Positions 17,001 through 24,940 of a DNA stretch of 64,000 nt are shown one piece after another; position 1 is the stretch's first letter, and every line of letters starts with the position of its first letter. The DNA comes from CAMDTE01 sp964504345 (GTDB taxonomy: Bacteria; Bacteroidota; Bacteroidia; Flavobacteriales; Schleiferiaceae). The stretch covers positions 62,001-126,000 of the forward strand of contig CAZDDX010000003.1 of assembly GCA_964504345.1 (NCBI GenBank). The letters run 5' to 3'. The notes under the pieces are model-generated. The model was not told the DNA's origin. It worked only from the letters and a program-made list of their open reading frames with translations, and did not search any database. A program made the position numbers and the translations under genes.

Positions 17001-17025
17001 AACTGACTGAATTTCAGTTCTTTTT
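17001..17025 (+). terminator. Rho-independent terminator after the methyltransferase gene
   Basis: AACTGA and TCAGTT form a 6-bp stem around a 7-base loop, followed by C and five T. It overlaps the last codons of the convergent holB gene. Confidence 0.7.
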
Positions 17026-18147
17026 GCTCAGAAGGGCCAAAACTTGAAGGGAAAAGTCCATCAGCACGATTTTGGCGTTGCCGTTTCGCGCAATGTCGTA
17101 TTCGGCTTCCTCTACCGCAACGCGTAGGCCTTCGAATTGATCGGTGGAGACGAGTTTGGAAAATCCACCCATGGAAAAAGAAATGCCGGTGAGTGCAAAC
17201 GGGTCGCTGTGGTCCAGTTGGTATTTATTCGCAACGAGGGCGCTCAAGGTTTCCAAGGTGAATTGAAAAAACGCCTTTTGCTTTTCTCGAATCAGGCCCG
17301 CAACGGATTCAGACCATTGATGCAAATCGACGATGGACCGTCGGTACGCACTTCGAAGCAATAAGGCCAATAATTCTGCAAATTCCCGCAGTCCTTCCGG
17401 ATGATGGACCAGGTGTTGTGCCATGCCCAAGGCACCGCCCGCTCCCATGGCCGCCAGGGTGGCCGTTGCCGCATCCGTGCCGTTTCCTTTAAGGTAATTT
17501 TCCAAGTTTAGGCGCGAAACGGGCGGAACAAACAAACGTTGGCACCGGCTGGCGATGGTGGGCAATACGGACTCTTCGTCGTGCGTGACGAGCAGCAGTA
17601 CGGCATCACCCTCTGGTTCCTCAATGGTTTTCAGCAACTTATTGGCAAAGGCGTCCGGCATTTTCTCCGGCATCCACAGAATGAGGACCTTTTTCCCGCC
17701 TTGGTGGGGTTTTAACGCTAGCGCGGTGAGTACGGACTTGGCTTCTTCCACGTAAAACGTGGCCTGCTTGTTGTCTGCCCGCAAAAAGTCCAGCCAATGG
17801 GCAAATACCGGGTGGCTGTTTTCGGCCAAGAAGTTGCGCCAGTCCGGCAAAAAATGGTCCGAGATGGGCGCGGAAGAATCGCCGTCGCGCTTGATGACGG
17901 GAAAGGAAAAATGCAGATCTGGGTGAGCCAACTTGTTGGACATCAGGCAAGAAGGGCAGGTTCCACACGAATCATCTCCAGCATTTGTGGAACAGAGAAT
18001 GCGCTGGGCATAGGCCAATGCCAAGGGCAGTGCCGCAGATCCTTCCGCGCCAACCAACAATTGCGCATGGGGAATCCGTCCGTCCGCACCTTCGTGAAGC
18101 CAAGCGTGACCGGGCGTTAAGCCAAAGGGGATGTCTGCATACCGCAT
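17014..18147 (-). CDS. holB: DNA polymerase III delta' subunit
   Basis: A 377-residue AAA+ clamp-loader protein of the delta' type, part of the complex that loads the beta clamp. The P-loop region is degenerate (LLVGAEGSAALPLA), as expected for delta', which does not hydrolyse ATP. A four-Cys zinc module is seen at about 62-77 as Cys-x8-Cys-Gly-Thr-Cys-Pro-Ser-Cys. The sensor-1 region includes KVLILWMPEKMPDAFANKLLKTIEEP, with the SRC-type motif as ASRCQRL. The start at 18147 (MRYADIPFG) was chosen over a longer open frame because that frame runs into the divergent pgk gene. Confidence 0.9.
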   Translation of the reverse strand: MRYADIPFGLTPGHAWLHEGADGRIPHAQLLVGAEGSAALPLALAYAQRILCSTNAGDDSCGTCPSCLMSNKLAHPDLHFSFPVIKRDGDSSAPISDHFLPDWRNFLAENSHPVFAHWLDFLRADNKQATFYVEEAKSVLTALALKPHQGGKKVLILWMPEKMPDAFANKLLKTIEEPEGDAVLLLVTHDEESVLPTIASRCQRLFVPPVSRLNLENYLKGNGTDAATATLAAMGAGGALGMAQHLVHHPEGLREFAELLALLLRSAYRRSIVDLHQWSESVAGLIREKQKAFFQFTLETLSALVANKYQLDHSDPFALTGISFSMGGFSKLVSTDQFEGLRVAVEEAEYDIARNGNAKIVLMDFSLQVLALLSKKN

Positions 18148-18152
18148 GGATG

Positions 18153-18160
18153 CGAAGTTA
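18153..18160 (-). promoter_or_regulatory. Probable -7 element of holB (one mismatch)
   Basis: The minus strand reads TAACTTCG, one base off TAnnTTTG, ending 5 bases before the holB ATG. The same TTCG variant occurs before the M1 peptidase gene at matching spacing. Confidence 0.45.
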
Positions 18161-18166
18161 AGGCAG

Positions 18167-18174
18167 TACCTTTG
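18167..18174 (+). promoter_or_regulatory. -7 promoter element of pgk
   Basis: TACCTTTG matches TAnnTTTG and ends 4 bases before the pgk ATG at 18179, which predicts a leaderless mRNA. Confidence 0.7.
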
Positions 18175-18178
18175 TGTC

Positions 18179-19378
18179 ATGCTTACGTTGGACAACTTTT
18201 CCTTTAAGGGCCAGCGCGCCCTGATTCGCGTGGATTTTAACGTGCCGCTCACGGCTGATTTTCAGGTGGCCGACGGAACGCGCATTGACGCCACACTCCC
18301 CTCTTTGAAAAAGATTTTGGCCGACGGCGGAATGCCCGTAGTCATGTCTCACTTGGGCCGCCCTAAGGGACCGTCGGACAACCTTTCCCTGCGCCACTTG
18401 GTTCCCTACTTGGAACGAGCGTTGGGCGTTTCGGTGGTGTTTGCCTCGGATTGCGTGGGGTCGGAAGCAGAAAAGCATACACGCGTTTGCGTTCCCAACA
18501 CGGTGGTTTTGTTGGAAAATTTGCGCTTTCATTCGGAAGAGGAAGCCGGCAACCCGGAGTTTGCCCAAGCCCTGGCACAGCACGGAGATTGCTACATCAA
18601 CGACGCCTTTGGCACCGCGCACCGCGCCCACGCCAGCACGGCCGTCATTGCGCACTATTTTCAGGGAAAATCCTGCTTTGGGTACGTCATGGCTCGTGAA
18701 ATCGAGAACGTGGACAAAGTGCTCAATGGAGGGGCTAAGCCCGTGACCGCCGTTGTGGGCGGATCCAAAGTATCCTCGAAAATCGACATTTTACGCCAGC
18801 TGATGCAGCGCGTAGATCATTTGGTCATTGGCGGCGGCATGGCGTTTACGTTTTTGCGTGCGCAAGGCGGCGCCACCGGCAGCAGCCTGGTGGAGGAAGA
18901 CAAGTTGGAACTCGCCTTGTCTTTGCTGGAAGAGGCAAAATCCCGCGGTGTTTCCGTGCATTTGCCCACGGACGTGGTGTGTGCGGATCGTTTTGCGGCC
19001 GACGCCCACACGCAGATCGCCCCTGCTTTAGCCATCCCCGACGGATGGATGGGATTGGACGTTGGTCCCAAGACGTTGGAGGCCTTCAGCGCCGTAGTGG
19101 ATCAGTCGGCCACGCTGCTGTGGAACGGCCCGTTGGGCGTGTTTGAAATGGAGGCATTTGCCAACGGCACCCGCTTTTTGGGAGAGCGCATTGCAGAACG
19201 CACTGAGGAAGGTAAATTGTTTTCGTTGGTGGGCGGTGGAGACAGCGTTTCCGCCGTGAACCAATTTGGACTGGCGACGCGCGTCAGTTACGTGAGCACG
19301 GGCGGCGGCGCGATGTTGGAGTATTTGGAGGGACGCGTTTTGCCTGGAATTGAGGCGGTTTTGAAGGCAGAAGCGTAA
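18179..19378 (+). CDS. pgk: Phosphoglycerate kinase
   Basis: A full-length 399-residue PGK, which makes ATP from 1,3-bisphosphoglycerate in glycolysis. The N-terminal domain has the substrate residues in RVDFNVPL and the HLGRPKG loop (SHLGRPKGPSDN). The C-terminal nucleotide domain ends in the glycine-rich GGGDSVSA and STGGGAMLEYLEG motifs. The start at 18179 (MLTLDNFSFKG) is supported by the -7 element ending 4 bases upstream; the frame is open further upstream but overlaps holB. The start codons of the divergent holB and pgk genes are only 31 bases apart. I see no clear terminator in the 58 bases after the stop. Confidence 0.98.
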   Translation: MLTLDNFSFKGQRALIRVDFNVPLTADFQVADGTRIDATLPSLKKILADGGMPVVMSHLGRPKGPSDNLSLRHLVPYLERALGVSVVFASDCVGSEAEKHTRVCVPNTVVLLENLRFHSEEEAGNPEFAQALAQHGDCYINDAFGTAHRAHASTAVIAHYFQGKSCFGYVMAREIENVDKVLNGGAKPVTAVVGGSKVSSKIDILRQLMQRVDHLVIGGGMAFTFLRAQGGATGSSLVEEDKLELALSLLEEAKSRGVSVHLPTDVVCADRFAADAHTQIAPALAIPDGWMGLDVGPKTLEAFSAVVDQSATLLWNGPLGVFEMEAFANGTRFLGERIAERTEEGKLFSLVGGGDSVSAVNQFGLATRVSYVSTGGGAMLEYLEGRVLPGIEAVLKAEA

Positions 19379-19436
19379 TCAACGCAGCAACCGAGGGGAG
19401 CGTTACAAGCGCGAATCACCCGGGATTACAAGTATT

Positions 19437-19928
19437 TCATACGCGAATCCAGCGGGCAGACTCGCTCGTGATCCAAGCTCCTGCCCGGCAAAATTTACCG
19501 TAGAGGAAGCTGTCCGACAACGTCGTTTTTTCCACCAAAGGAAGCCATTCGAGCATGCGGTCTGCATAATGCGTCAATACGGCGGCCAACAAAAAGTACT
19601 TAACGGCACCCAGTAACCCACCAACAGCTCGATTGGCCCAGCCCAGCCAGACCCATTTTAAGGCCAAGGTCAGTGCTTTCCCAACCAGGATCACCACCAC
19701 CATAACCCCCACAAAAAGGATTAAAAAGGCAACGGCTTGAGCGCTGGTGGCGCCGGCGTCAAACACCTCTTGAATCCATTGGGACAAGTCGGTTTTGAAC
19801 CATCGAGCGGCCAAAATACCCAGTATAATTCCCGCGAGTCCGGACCATTCGTTTACCGCCCCGCCCCACAAGCCTTTTCCAATTCCATACAGGATTGGGG
19901 CCAGTAAAATCCAGTCCAAAATTCCCAT
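19437..19928 (-). CDS. CvpA family membrane protein
   Basis: The 163-residue protein matches CvpA, named for colicin V production and implicated in envelope homeostasis; its molecular role is not settled. Four hydrophobic segments are seen (about 4-22, 25-43, 63-85 and 100-120). The family feature of a membrane-embedded Gly-rich N-terminus (DWILLAPILYGIGKGLWGG) and the loop RAVGGLLGAVKYFL are present. The gene is divergent from the next one with only 22 bases between the start codons. It is the only gene of its transcript, since pgk is convergent with it. Confidence 0.85.
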   Translation of the reverse strand: MGILDWILLAPILYGIGKGLWGGAVNEWSGLAGIILGILAARWFKTDLSQWIQEVFDAGATSAQAVAFLILFVGVMVVVILVGKALTLALKWVWLGWANRAVGGLLGAVKYFLLAAVLTHYADRMLEWLPLVEKTTLSDSFLYGKFCRAGAWITSESARWIRV

Positions 19929-19932
19929 TCGT

Positions 19933-19946
19933 TAAAGGTACATTTG
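19933..19946. promoter_or_regulatory. Overlapping divergent -7 elements (cvpA / 115-aa gene)
   Basis: On the plus strand TACATTTG (19939-19946) matches TAnnTTTG and ends 4 bases before the GTG at 19951. On the minus strand TACCTTTA (19940-19933), one base off consensus, ends 4 bases before the cvpA ATG at 19928. The two boxes share the central TA, so polymerase could occupy only one at a time. Confidence 0.6.
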
Positions 19947-19950
19947 AATT

Positions 19951-20298
19951 GTGGAAGAGTTAAAAGCAAAATGGGAGAGTGTTGTGGCCGTTGCAACGGA
20001 GCGTTTTTCCCCGGGAGATCCTATGGACGTTGATTCCTTGGTGTTTATTGTGGGGTTGCAAGAGGTAAATCAGCCGCACCGAAAGTGGAGCAAAGAGGAG
20101 AAGTTGGACCTCATGCACGTGGGCATTTGCTGCTTGTTGGAGCCGCTGGGGTACTACCGTTTTGACGGACGCGATGCAGATGGCTGGCCACATTATACCC
20201 TCCTGGAGAATTTGCCCCACCTGAAGCCGGGACAGCAATCCTTACTCATGAAGGAAGCTTTGGTGGGGTATTTCGAAGAAAACGGCTGGATCGACTGA
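19951..20298 (+). CDS. Conserved small protein of unknown function
   Basis: A 115-residue soluble protein with no domain I can name. It is mixed in charge, with aromatic-rich segments (LGYYRFDGRDADGWPHYTLLENLP) and a helical end (LLMKEALVGYFEENGWID). I recall similar small proteins beside cvpA and pheS in Bacteroidota, but this is from memory and gives no function. The start is a GTG at 19951, directed by the exact -7 element 4 bases upstream. A terminator follows at 20349. Confidence 0.7.
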   Translation: MEELKAKWESVVAVATERFSPGDPMDVDSLVFIVGLQEVNQPHRKWSKEEKLDLMHVGICCLLEPLGYYRFDGRDADGWPHYTLLENLPHLKPGQQSLLMKEALVGYFEENGWID

Positions 20299-20348
20299 TC
20301 TCATACCCGCCGACGGACTTCAAATCCAGCACGGTGCTATGCTCAACA

Positions 20349-20375
20349 AAAAAACCGCTCTTTTGGAGCGGTTTT
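20349..20375 (+). terminator. Rho-independent terminator, probably bidirectional
   Basis: CCGCTC (20355-20360) pairs with GAGCGG (20366-20371) around TTTTG. A runs precede and T runs follow, so it can serve the 115-aa gene on the plus strand and the small lipoprotein genes on the minus strand. Confidence 0.85.
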
Positions 20376-20418
20376 GGGACGCCCCAAGGAGCGCATAATC
20401 AAGGTTTTTTTGGTTAGC

Positions 20419-20793
20419 TCAGCAGCCAGACGCCCCGCCGGTGTAGGGAAGCATCACTACCTTCAATTCCACCACGCTATCCGCAATGAGTTTGACAAAT
20501 CCACAACCCTCTACAAGAGGTGGATTGCCGCCTTTGGAAGCCTTCACCTGGAGGACCGCTTCGTACGGATAGGTATGGATTTTGGACTCACCGTACACGT
20601 TGGTGGTGTCGTAAAAGTCTGGGATGGCGTTGACCACGGGAGCGGTAGCCCGCACCAAGGCGTTTTGTATGCGTATGCCGTCTTCGTTCACCACCACAAT
20701 GCGGAAGGAATAAACGGGCATTTCTTTTTTACAAGAACCGGTGCTCAACAGCACCAAGGCTGCGGCACAAAGGGTCAAAAAAGTATTTTTCAT
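20419..20793 (-). CDS. Small lipoprotein, paralogue of the preceding gene
   Basis: A 124-residue protein with a lipoprotein signal peptide (MKNTFLTLCAAALVLLSTGSC, predicted lipid Cys near residue 21), so it should be membrane-anchored after export. The mature part resembles a small carboxypeptidase-regulatory or transthyretin-like beta-sandwich: VVNEDGIRIQNALVRATAP, a DTTNVYGESKIHTYPYEA segment, and a final VVMLPYTG strand. It shares the (I)xIQNALVR motif, length and overall pattern with the gene directly upstream. The two overlap by four bases (ATGA), so this is a tandem duplication in one operon. The function is unknown. Confidence 0.8.
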   Translation of the reverse strand: MKNTFLTLCAAALVLLSTGSCKKEMPVYSFRIVVVNEDGIRIQNALVRATAPVVNAIPDFYDTTNVYGESKIHTYPYEAVLQVKASKGGNPPLVEGCGFVKLIADSVVELKVVMLPYTGGASGC

Positions 20794-21173
20794 GGTGCAC
20801 AGCCGTTGTCGAGGACGCCGTAGGGTTTGAGAATTACCACGACCTCTTTGTTGGTTCCGGGTTCAAAATAGACGTACGAACAACCTTTCCAGCCGCCTTT
20901 GCCGCACTCGATGTCGAAAAAAGCGGGCAAGTCGTGCCGGAATATGGCTTCACCTGAAGCCTCCGAGTACCGGTATCGGTTCACCACGGACGTGCCGTTG
21001 TTGATGGGCGCGTACAAGCGAACCAAGGCGTTTTGGATGGGAATACTGTCCGCATTCATGACGCGCACCTTGATTTCCCCGAAATCGCGCGACTGTTCGT
21101 AACAGCCGGTCGAAACCAAGGTTAGGGCGATGAGCGCCAAAAAGGCACTCCAGGAGAGAATACGAAGGCGCAT
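20790..21173 (-). CDS. Small lipoprotein, first of a tandem pair
   Basis: A 127-residue protein starting MRLRILSWSAF with a lipoprotein signal ending LVSTGC, then YEQSRDFGEIKV. The mature domain contains VMNADSIPIQNALVRLYAP, a SEASGEAIFRHDLPAFF segment and a C-terminal strand VVVILKPYG, the same plan as its downstream neighbour. Both look like small beta-sandwich surface or periplasmic proteins; the DSIPIQNA phrase resembles the start of a carboxypeptidase-regulatory-like fold. I chose the ATG at 21173 because the longer frame runs into pheS. It is divergent from pheS. Confidence 0.8.
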   Translation of the reverse strand: MRLRILSWSAFLALIALTLVSTGCYEQSRDFGEIKVRVMNADSIPIQNALVRLYAPINNGTSVVNRYRYSEASGEAIFRHDLPAFFDIECGKGGWKGCSYVYFEPGTNKEVVVILKPYGVLDNGCAP

Positions 21174-21182
21174 GGTTTTCGT

Positions 21183-21190
21183 TACTTTTG
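21183..21190 (+). promoter_or_regulatory. -7 promoter element of pheS
   Basis: TACTTTTG matches TAnnTTTG and ends 25 bases before the pheS ATG. Confidence 0.6.
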
Positions 21191-21215
21191 CAATCTTAGG
21201 CAAGGAACAAATATA

Positions 21216-22232
21216 ATGAAAGAAGCCATTGAGGCGCATCTGCGCCAAGTAGAGGACTTTGTACCGACGGACGCCACCGCGTTGGAGGCCTTTCGCGTCG
21301 CGTATTTGGGCAAAAAAGGCCACGTTACCGGCTACTTTGCGGCCTTCAAATCGGTTCCGAACGAAGAAAAAAAAGAGTTTGGCCAGTGGGTCAATTCTCT
21401 AAAACAAGCCGTTGAGGCAAAAATTGATGCCTACCGCGAGCAGTTTTCTGCCGCGCCGCAGCGAACCGGAGAGGACACCACGCGTCCGGGCGTAGCTTTT
21501 CAGCCGGGGGCATTTCATCCCATTACGTTGGTTCGCAACGAAATTGTGCGGATTTTGGAGCGCATGGGTTTTGCCGTGGCTGAGGGCCCGGAAATGGAGG
21601 ACGACTGGCACAATTTCAGTGCGTTGAATTTTCCACCGGACCACCCCGCACGGGACATGCAAGACACTTTTTTCCTGGCCCAAAACCCAGATTGGGCGTT
21701 GCGTACCCACACGTCGAGCATCCAGGTGCGCGCCATGGCGCAGCAACAGCCGCCCATCCGGGTCATTGCGCCCGGTCGCGTTTTTCGCAACGAGGCCATT
21801 TCGTCCCGTTCGCATTGCGTTTTCCACCAGGTGGAGGGCCTGTACATTGACCGCAACGTGTCTTTTGCGGACCTGAAGCAAACGCTTCTGGAGTTTGCGC
21901 AAGCTTTTTTTGGCGAACAAACCCAAATCAGACTCCGCCCCTCTTACTTTCCGTTTACCGAACCGTCGGCCGAGGTGGACATTTGGTGGGGTCTGGAGAA
22001 TGAGGTGGATTACCGCATGACCAAAGGCACGGGTTGGTTGGAAATAATGGGATGCGGCATGGTAGATCCGGCTGTTTTAGCTGCCAGCGGCATCGACCCC
22101 GAAGTTTATTCCGGTTTTGCCTTTGGAATGGGGATTGAGCGCATTGCGATGCAGCGCTTTCAGATACCGGACATTCGCGCCTTCTACGAGAACGATTCAC
22201 GCTTTCTGCGCGCGTTTCAGGGCGCCCTCTAA
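21216..22232 (+). CDS. pheS: Phenylalanyl-tRNA synthetase alpha subunit
   Basis: A 338-residue class II alpha subunit that pairs with PheT to charge tRNA-Phe. A short N-terminal coiled coil (about 1-85) precedes the catalytic core. The motif TSSIQVRAM and motif 2 (PGRVFRNEAISSRSH) are present, as are FFGEQTQIRLRPSYFPFTEPS and motif 3 (FAFGMGIERIAMQRF). pheT is not adjacent, so the subunit genes are separated here. A terminator follows 20 bases after the stop. Confidence 0.97.
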   Translation: MKEAIEAHLRQVEDFVPTDATALEAFRVAYLGKKGHVTGYFAAFKSVPNEEKKEFGQWVNSLKQAVEAKIDAYREQFSAAPQRTGEDTTRPGVAFQPGAFHPITLVRNEIVRILERMGFAVAEGPEMEDDWHNFSALNFPPDHPARDMQDTFFLAQNPDWALRTHTSSIQVRAMAQQQPPIRVIAPGRVFRNEAISSRSHCVFHQVEGLYIDRNVSFADLKQTLLEFAQAFFGEQTQIRLRPSYFPFTEPSAEVDIWWGLENEVDYRMTKGTGWLEIMGCGMVDPAVLAASGIDPEVYSGFAFGMGIERIAMQRFQIPDIRAFYENDSRFLRAFQGAL

Positions 22233-22251
22233 CCCTTGTGTGGTTTAAACG

Positions 22252-22278
22252 AAAAACGCGCCCTAGGGCGCGGTTTTT
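22252..22278 (+). terminator. Bidirectional rho-independent terminator between pheS and pyk
   Basis: AAAAACGCGCCC and GGGCGCGGTTTTT form a stem (CGCGCCC/GGGCGCG) with a TA centre. It has A runs on one side and T runs on the other, which suits both convergent genes. Confidence 0.9.
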
Positions 22279-22302
22279 GTGTTTACAACTTTTAAAATCA
22301 CC

Positions 22303-23718
22303 CTACTCCACTACGGAGACCTTCAGCATGTTGGTGGTTCCGCGCGCAGCAATGGGCATGGAGGCAACCGTAATGACCGTTTCACCGCGTTGAACGTAGT
22401 CTTTTTCACGCAAAACGTGCAACACATCGGCAAACGTTTGGTCCGTGCTGACCATGCCGTCGTAGTAGAAGCCGCGTACGCCCCAATACAAATTCAGTTT
22501 ATTGAGAATCTGACGGTTGGAGGTAAACACACAAATGCTGGACGCCGGACGGTGCGCGGAAATTTTCTCCGCCGTATAGCCGGAATACGTCATGGTTACA
22601 ATCGCAGAAGCGTTTACCGCGTCGGCCATTTTCGAGGCCTGGTAACATACGGTGTCGGTCAGGAATCGGTCCGAATCCCGGGAAGGAGGATTGTCGGTTA
22701 CTTTCAACAAGCGCGACGCCTCTACGTTGCGGATGATTTTGGCCATGGCCTGAACCACTTCGACGGGGTATTTACCCACCGACGTTTCGCCACTGAGCAT
22801 TACCGCATCTGCGCCGTCCAATACGGAATTCGCAACGTCGTTGACCTCCGCCCGTGTAGGCGTCATGGATTCGATCATCGTCTCCATCATCTGCGTGGCA
22901 ACAATGACGGGCTTACTAAGCGCCACGGCCTTTTGCGTGAGCATTTTTTGGATCAGCGGAACCGACTCCATGGGCACTTCTACCCCCAGGTCGCCGCGAG
23001 CAACCATAATGGCATCAGTAGCCGCCAAAATCCGGTCGCAATCCGCAACCGCCTCTGGCTTTTCCATTTTGGCCACAATGCCTGCGTTGCTTTTTCTGCT
23101 GTCGATGATTTTGCGCAGTGCCCGGATGTCTTCGGCATTGCGCACGAAGCTCAAACCAATCCATTCCACTTCTTCGTCCAACGCAACGTGCAAATCCACG
23201 AGGTCTTTTTCCGTCAAACAAGGCAAGGAGACGTGTGTGTTGGGCAAATTCACGCCCTTTTTGCTCTTGAGCGGTCCACCTTGCACCACCACAGCAACCA
23301 CTTCGTCTACGCCATTGGTGGACACCACGTCCATCGCCAACTTGCCGTCGTCGAGCAGAATGCGCTCTCCGGGCTTGACGTCCTTGGGGAAATCCTGGTA
23401 GGTCATGTAGACCCGTTCCTTTGTGCCTTCGCACTTGTGGTTGGTGAACACTACGCGGTCTCCAGGTGCCACAACGGCACCTTCTTCCACAACGCCAACG
23501 CGCAGTTTGGGACCTTGCAGGTCTGCCAAAATTGCGGCCGTCATGTTGTTTTTTTCCAAAACCTGCCGGATTCGACGGATCAGGAGTCGGTGTTCTTCGG
23601 GGTCGCCGTGCGAGAAGTTGACGCGAAATACGTTAACTCCGGCCCACAACAGCTCCAACAATTTCTCGTCCGAGCTCGAAGCGGGCCCCAGGGTTGCTAC
23701 AATTTTAGTGCGTTTCAT
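22303..23718 (-). CDS. pyk: Pyruvate kinase
   Basis: A 471-residue pyruvate kinase, catalysing the last ATP-forming step of glycolysis. Visible landmarks are KIVATLGPASSS at the N-terminus, the conserved NFSHGD, the signature with catalytic Lys and metal-binding Glu (IVAKMEKPEAV), the MVARGDLGVEV loop and the KPVIVATQMMETM segment. A regulatory C-terminal domain of normal size follows, without the extra PEP-utiliser domain of some Gram-positive forms. Its start overlaps the upstream gene by 14 bases, and it is the last gene of the acpP-fabF-rnc run. Confidence 0.97.
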   Translation of the reverse strand: MKRTKIVATLGPASSSDEKLLELLWAGVNVFRVNFSHGDPEEHRLLIRRIRQVLEKNNMTAAILADLQGPKLRVGVVEEGAVVAPGDRVVFTNHKCEGTKERVYMTYQDFPKDVKPGERILLDDGKLAMDVVSTNGVDEVVAVVVQGGPLKSKKGVNLPNTHVSLPCLTEKDLVDLHVALDEEVEWIGLSFVRNAEDIRALRKIIDSRKSNAGIVAKMEKPEAVADCDRILAATDAIMVARGDLGVEVPMESVPLIQKMLTQKAVALSKPVIVATQMMETMIESMTPTRAEVNDVANSVLDGADAVMLSGETSVGKYPVEVVQAMAKIIRNVEASRLLKVTDNPPSRDSDRFLTDTVCYQASKMADAVNASAIVTMTYSGYTAEKISAHRPASSICVFTSNRQILNKLNLYWGVRGFYYDGMVSTDQTFADVLHVLREKDYVQRGETVITVASMPIAARGTTNMLKVSVVE

Positions 23719-24202
23719 GGGGAGGGGATGAATCCAATTCGAGGGCGAGCTTTCGCAAAAGGGTCTGGGGCAAAGGTACGGGTTTCCCTGCGGTTGATAG
23801 GCCCACGAGCAAGTCGTTTGGGTTTTCCGGTGCGGGATGCACCAAAACCAGCCAATCCAATGTTGGTTTGCTGCACAAAGGACGCAGGGCCGATGGCACT
23901 TCGTCGGCGAACAAGGAATTGGAAGCGTTAACGGGGGCAGTCAACCACGAACCGGACTCCGGCACGTTGACCAACACGGTCCACCGGCAGCCGCGGTCTG
24001 CGTCCCAACACGAATATTCGGCATGCGAGGTGCGGGCGTTCTCGTGCACAACCTCGCGATCTTTGAGCGTGCGCGCCAAGTTCAAGCCCAAAGCCCGATT
24101 CCAACGGTAAACGGCCGTGAAATCGGGCACACTTCCCAAAAAACCAACGGACCACGGTACCTCGTCGTCGGCCTCAATTTCGAGAACGTACCTGCTGCTC
24201 AC
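23705..24202 (-). CDS. Conserved protein between rnc and pyk (possible IPExxxVDY-family position)
   Basis: A 165-residue soluble protein. It begins with a GTG at 24202, overlapping the end of rnc by 29 bases. In Bacteroidota a small protein of the IPExxxVDY family often lies between rnc and pyk. The N-terminal half here (TAVYRWNRALGLNLART) fits what I remember of that family, but the eponymous IPExxxVDY motif is not visible. I therefore treat the family link as a positional inference. There is no signal peptide or membrane span. The function is unknown. Confidence 0.7.
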   Translation of the reverse strand: MSSRYVLEIEADDEVPWSVGFLGSVPDFTAVYRWNRALGLNLARTLKDREVVHENARTSHAEYSCWDADRGCRWTVLVNVPESGSWLTAPVNASNSLFADEVPSALRPLCSKPTLDWLVLVHPAPENPNDLLVGLSTAGKPVPLPQTLLRKLALELDSSPPHETH

Positions 24203-24938
24203 CGCTTCTAACTTTCAGGAGTTTACAGGCTCTTCGGGCCGCATCTTCTTCTGCTTTTTTCTTGGAGGGCCCGGTTCCTTCAACTAATTTTTCTCCGTCC
24301 AAAAACAAGGCCATCGTGAAATTCAACTTATGGTTTTGGCCGCTGGACTCCGCCAGCTCAAAGCGAAAAGCACGTTTGTGGCGCTGGGCCCATTCAATCC
24401 AAACGCTCTTGTAGCTAATTACTTGGCGCTCGACTGCCCCCATGTTGATGAAGGCGTCCACCAGTTTTTGTTCTACAAAACGACGCGTCCGACGCATGCC
24501 CAAGTCCAAGTAAACCGCGCCAATCAGCGCTTCTAAGGTATTTCCCGGCAAAGAAGACCCCGGTTGTTGTCTCCGTCCACCGCCCTGGCCTGGGTCCACG
24601 TAATCCGTGAGCCGGAGTTCCTTGGCAATGGCATTTAATGCAGTTCTGCTGACTACTTTGCTGCGCATGTTGGTCAAGTACCCTTCGTCGCCGTCGGGGT
24701 ATTTTTTGTACAGAAAATCGGCCATCAACGCCCCAAGGATGGCGTCGCCCAAGAATTCCAGTCGTTCAAAAAACTTGCTCGCATCGCGCGGATTGTAGCC
24801 TTTGGTCTTGCGCCGAAAGGCCAACGTGTACAGTGCCCGGTTCCTGGGCGCATACCCCACCATGGACCCAATGGCGCGCAAAAATGCAGCCTCCTCGCCC
24901 GTTGCTGGGGAGAGCCACAAGCGAACCCGGTACAGCAT
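24174..24938 (-). CDS. rnc: Ribonuclease III
   Basis: A 254-residue RNase III, the dsRNA-specific endonuclease for rRNA and mRNA processing. The catalytic signature is FERLEFLGDAILGALMADFL near residue 60, with the second acidic site in NTLEALIGAVYLDLG. A C-terminal dsRNA-binding domain (about 170-245) ends with GPSKKKAEEDAARRACKLL. The N-terminus is slightly longer than in E. coli. It lies 2 bases after fabF and overlaps the next gene, fitting the conserved acpP-fabF-rnc order. Confidence 0.96.
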   Translation of the reverse strand: MLYRVRLWLSPATGEEAAFLRAIGSMVGYAPRNRALYTLAFRRKTKGYNPRDASKFFERLEFLGDAILGALMADFLYKKYPDGDEGYLTNMRSKVVSRTALNAIAKELRLTDYVDPGQGGGRRQQPGSSLPGNTLEALIGAVYLDLGMRRTRRFVEQKLVDAFINMGAVERQVISYKSVWIEWAQRHKRAFRFELAESSGQNHKLNFTMALFLDGEKLVEGTGPSKKKAEEDAARRACKLLKVRSGEQQVRSRN

Positions 24939-24940
24939 GA

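Noticed and set aside
22279..23931. A 550-codon open frame on the plus strand
   Set aside because: It is antisense to pyk over its whole length; the pyk frame carries clear pyruvate kinase motifs, while this product is His/Val-rich without any domain.
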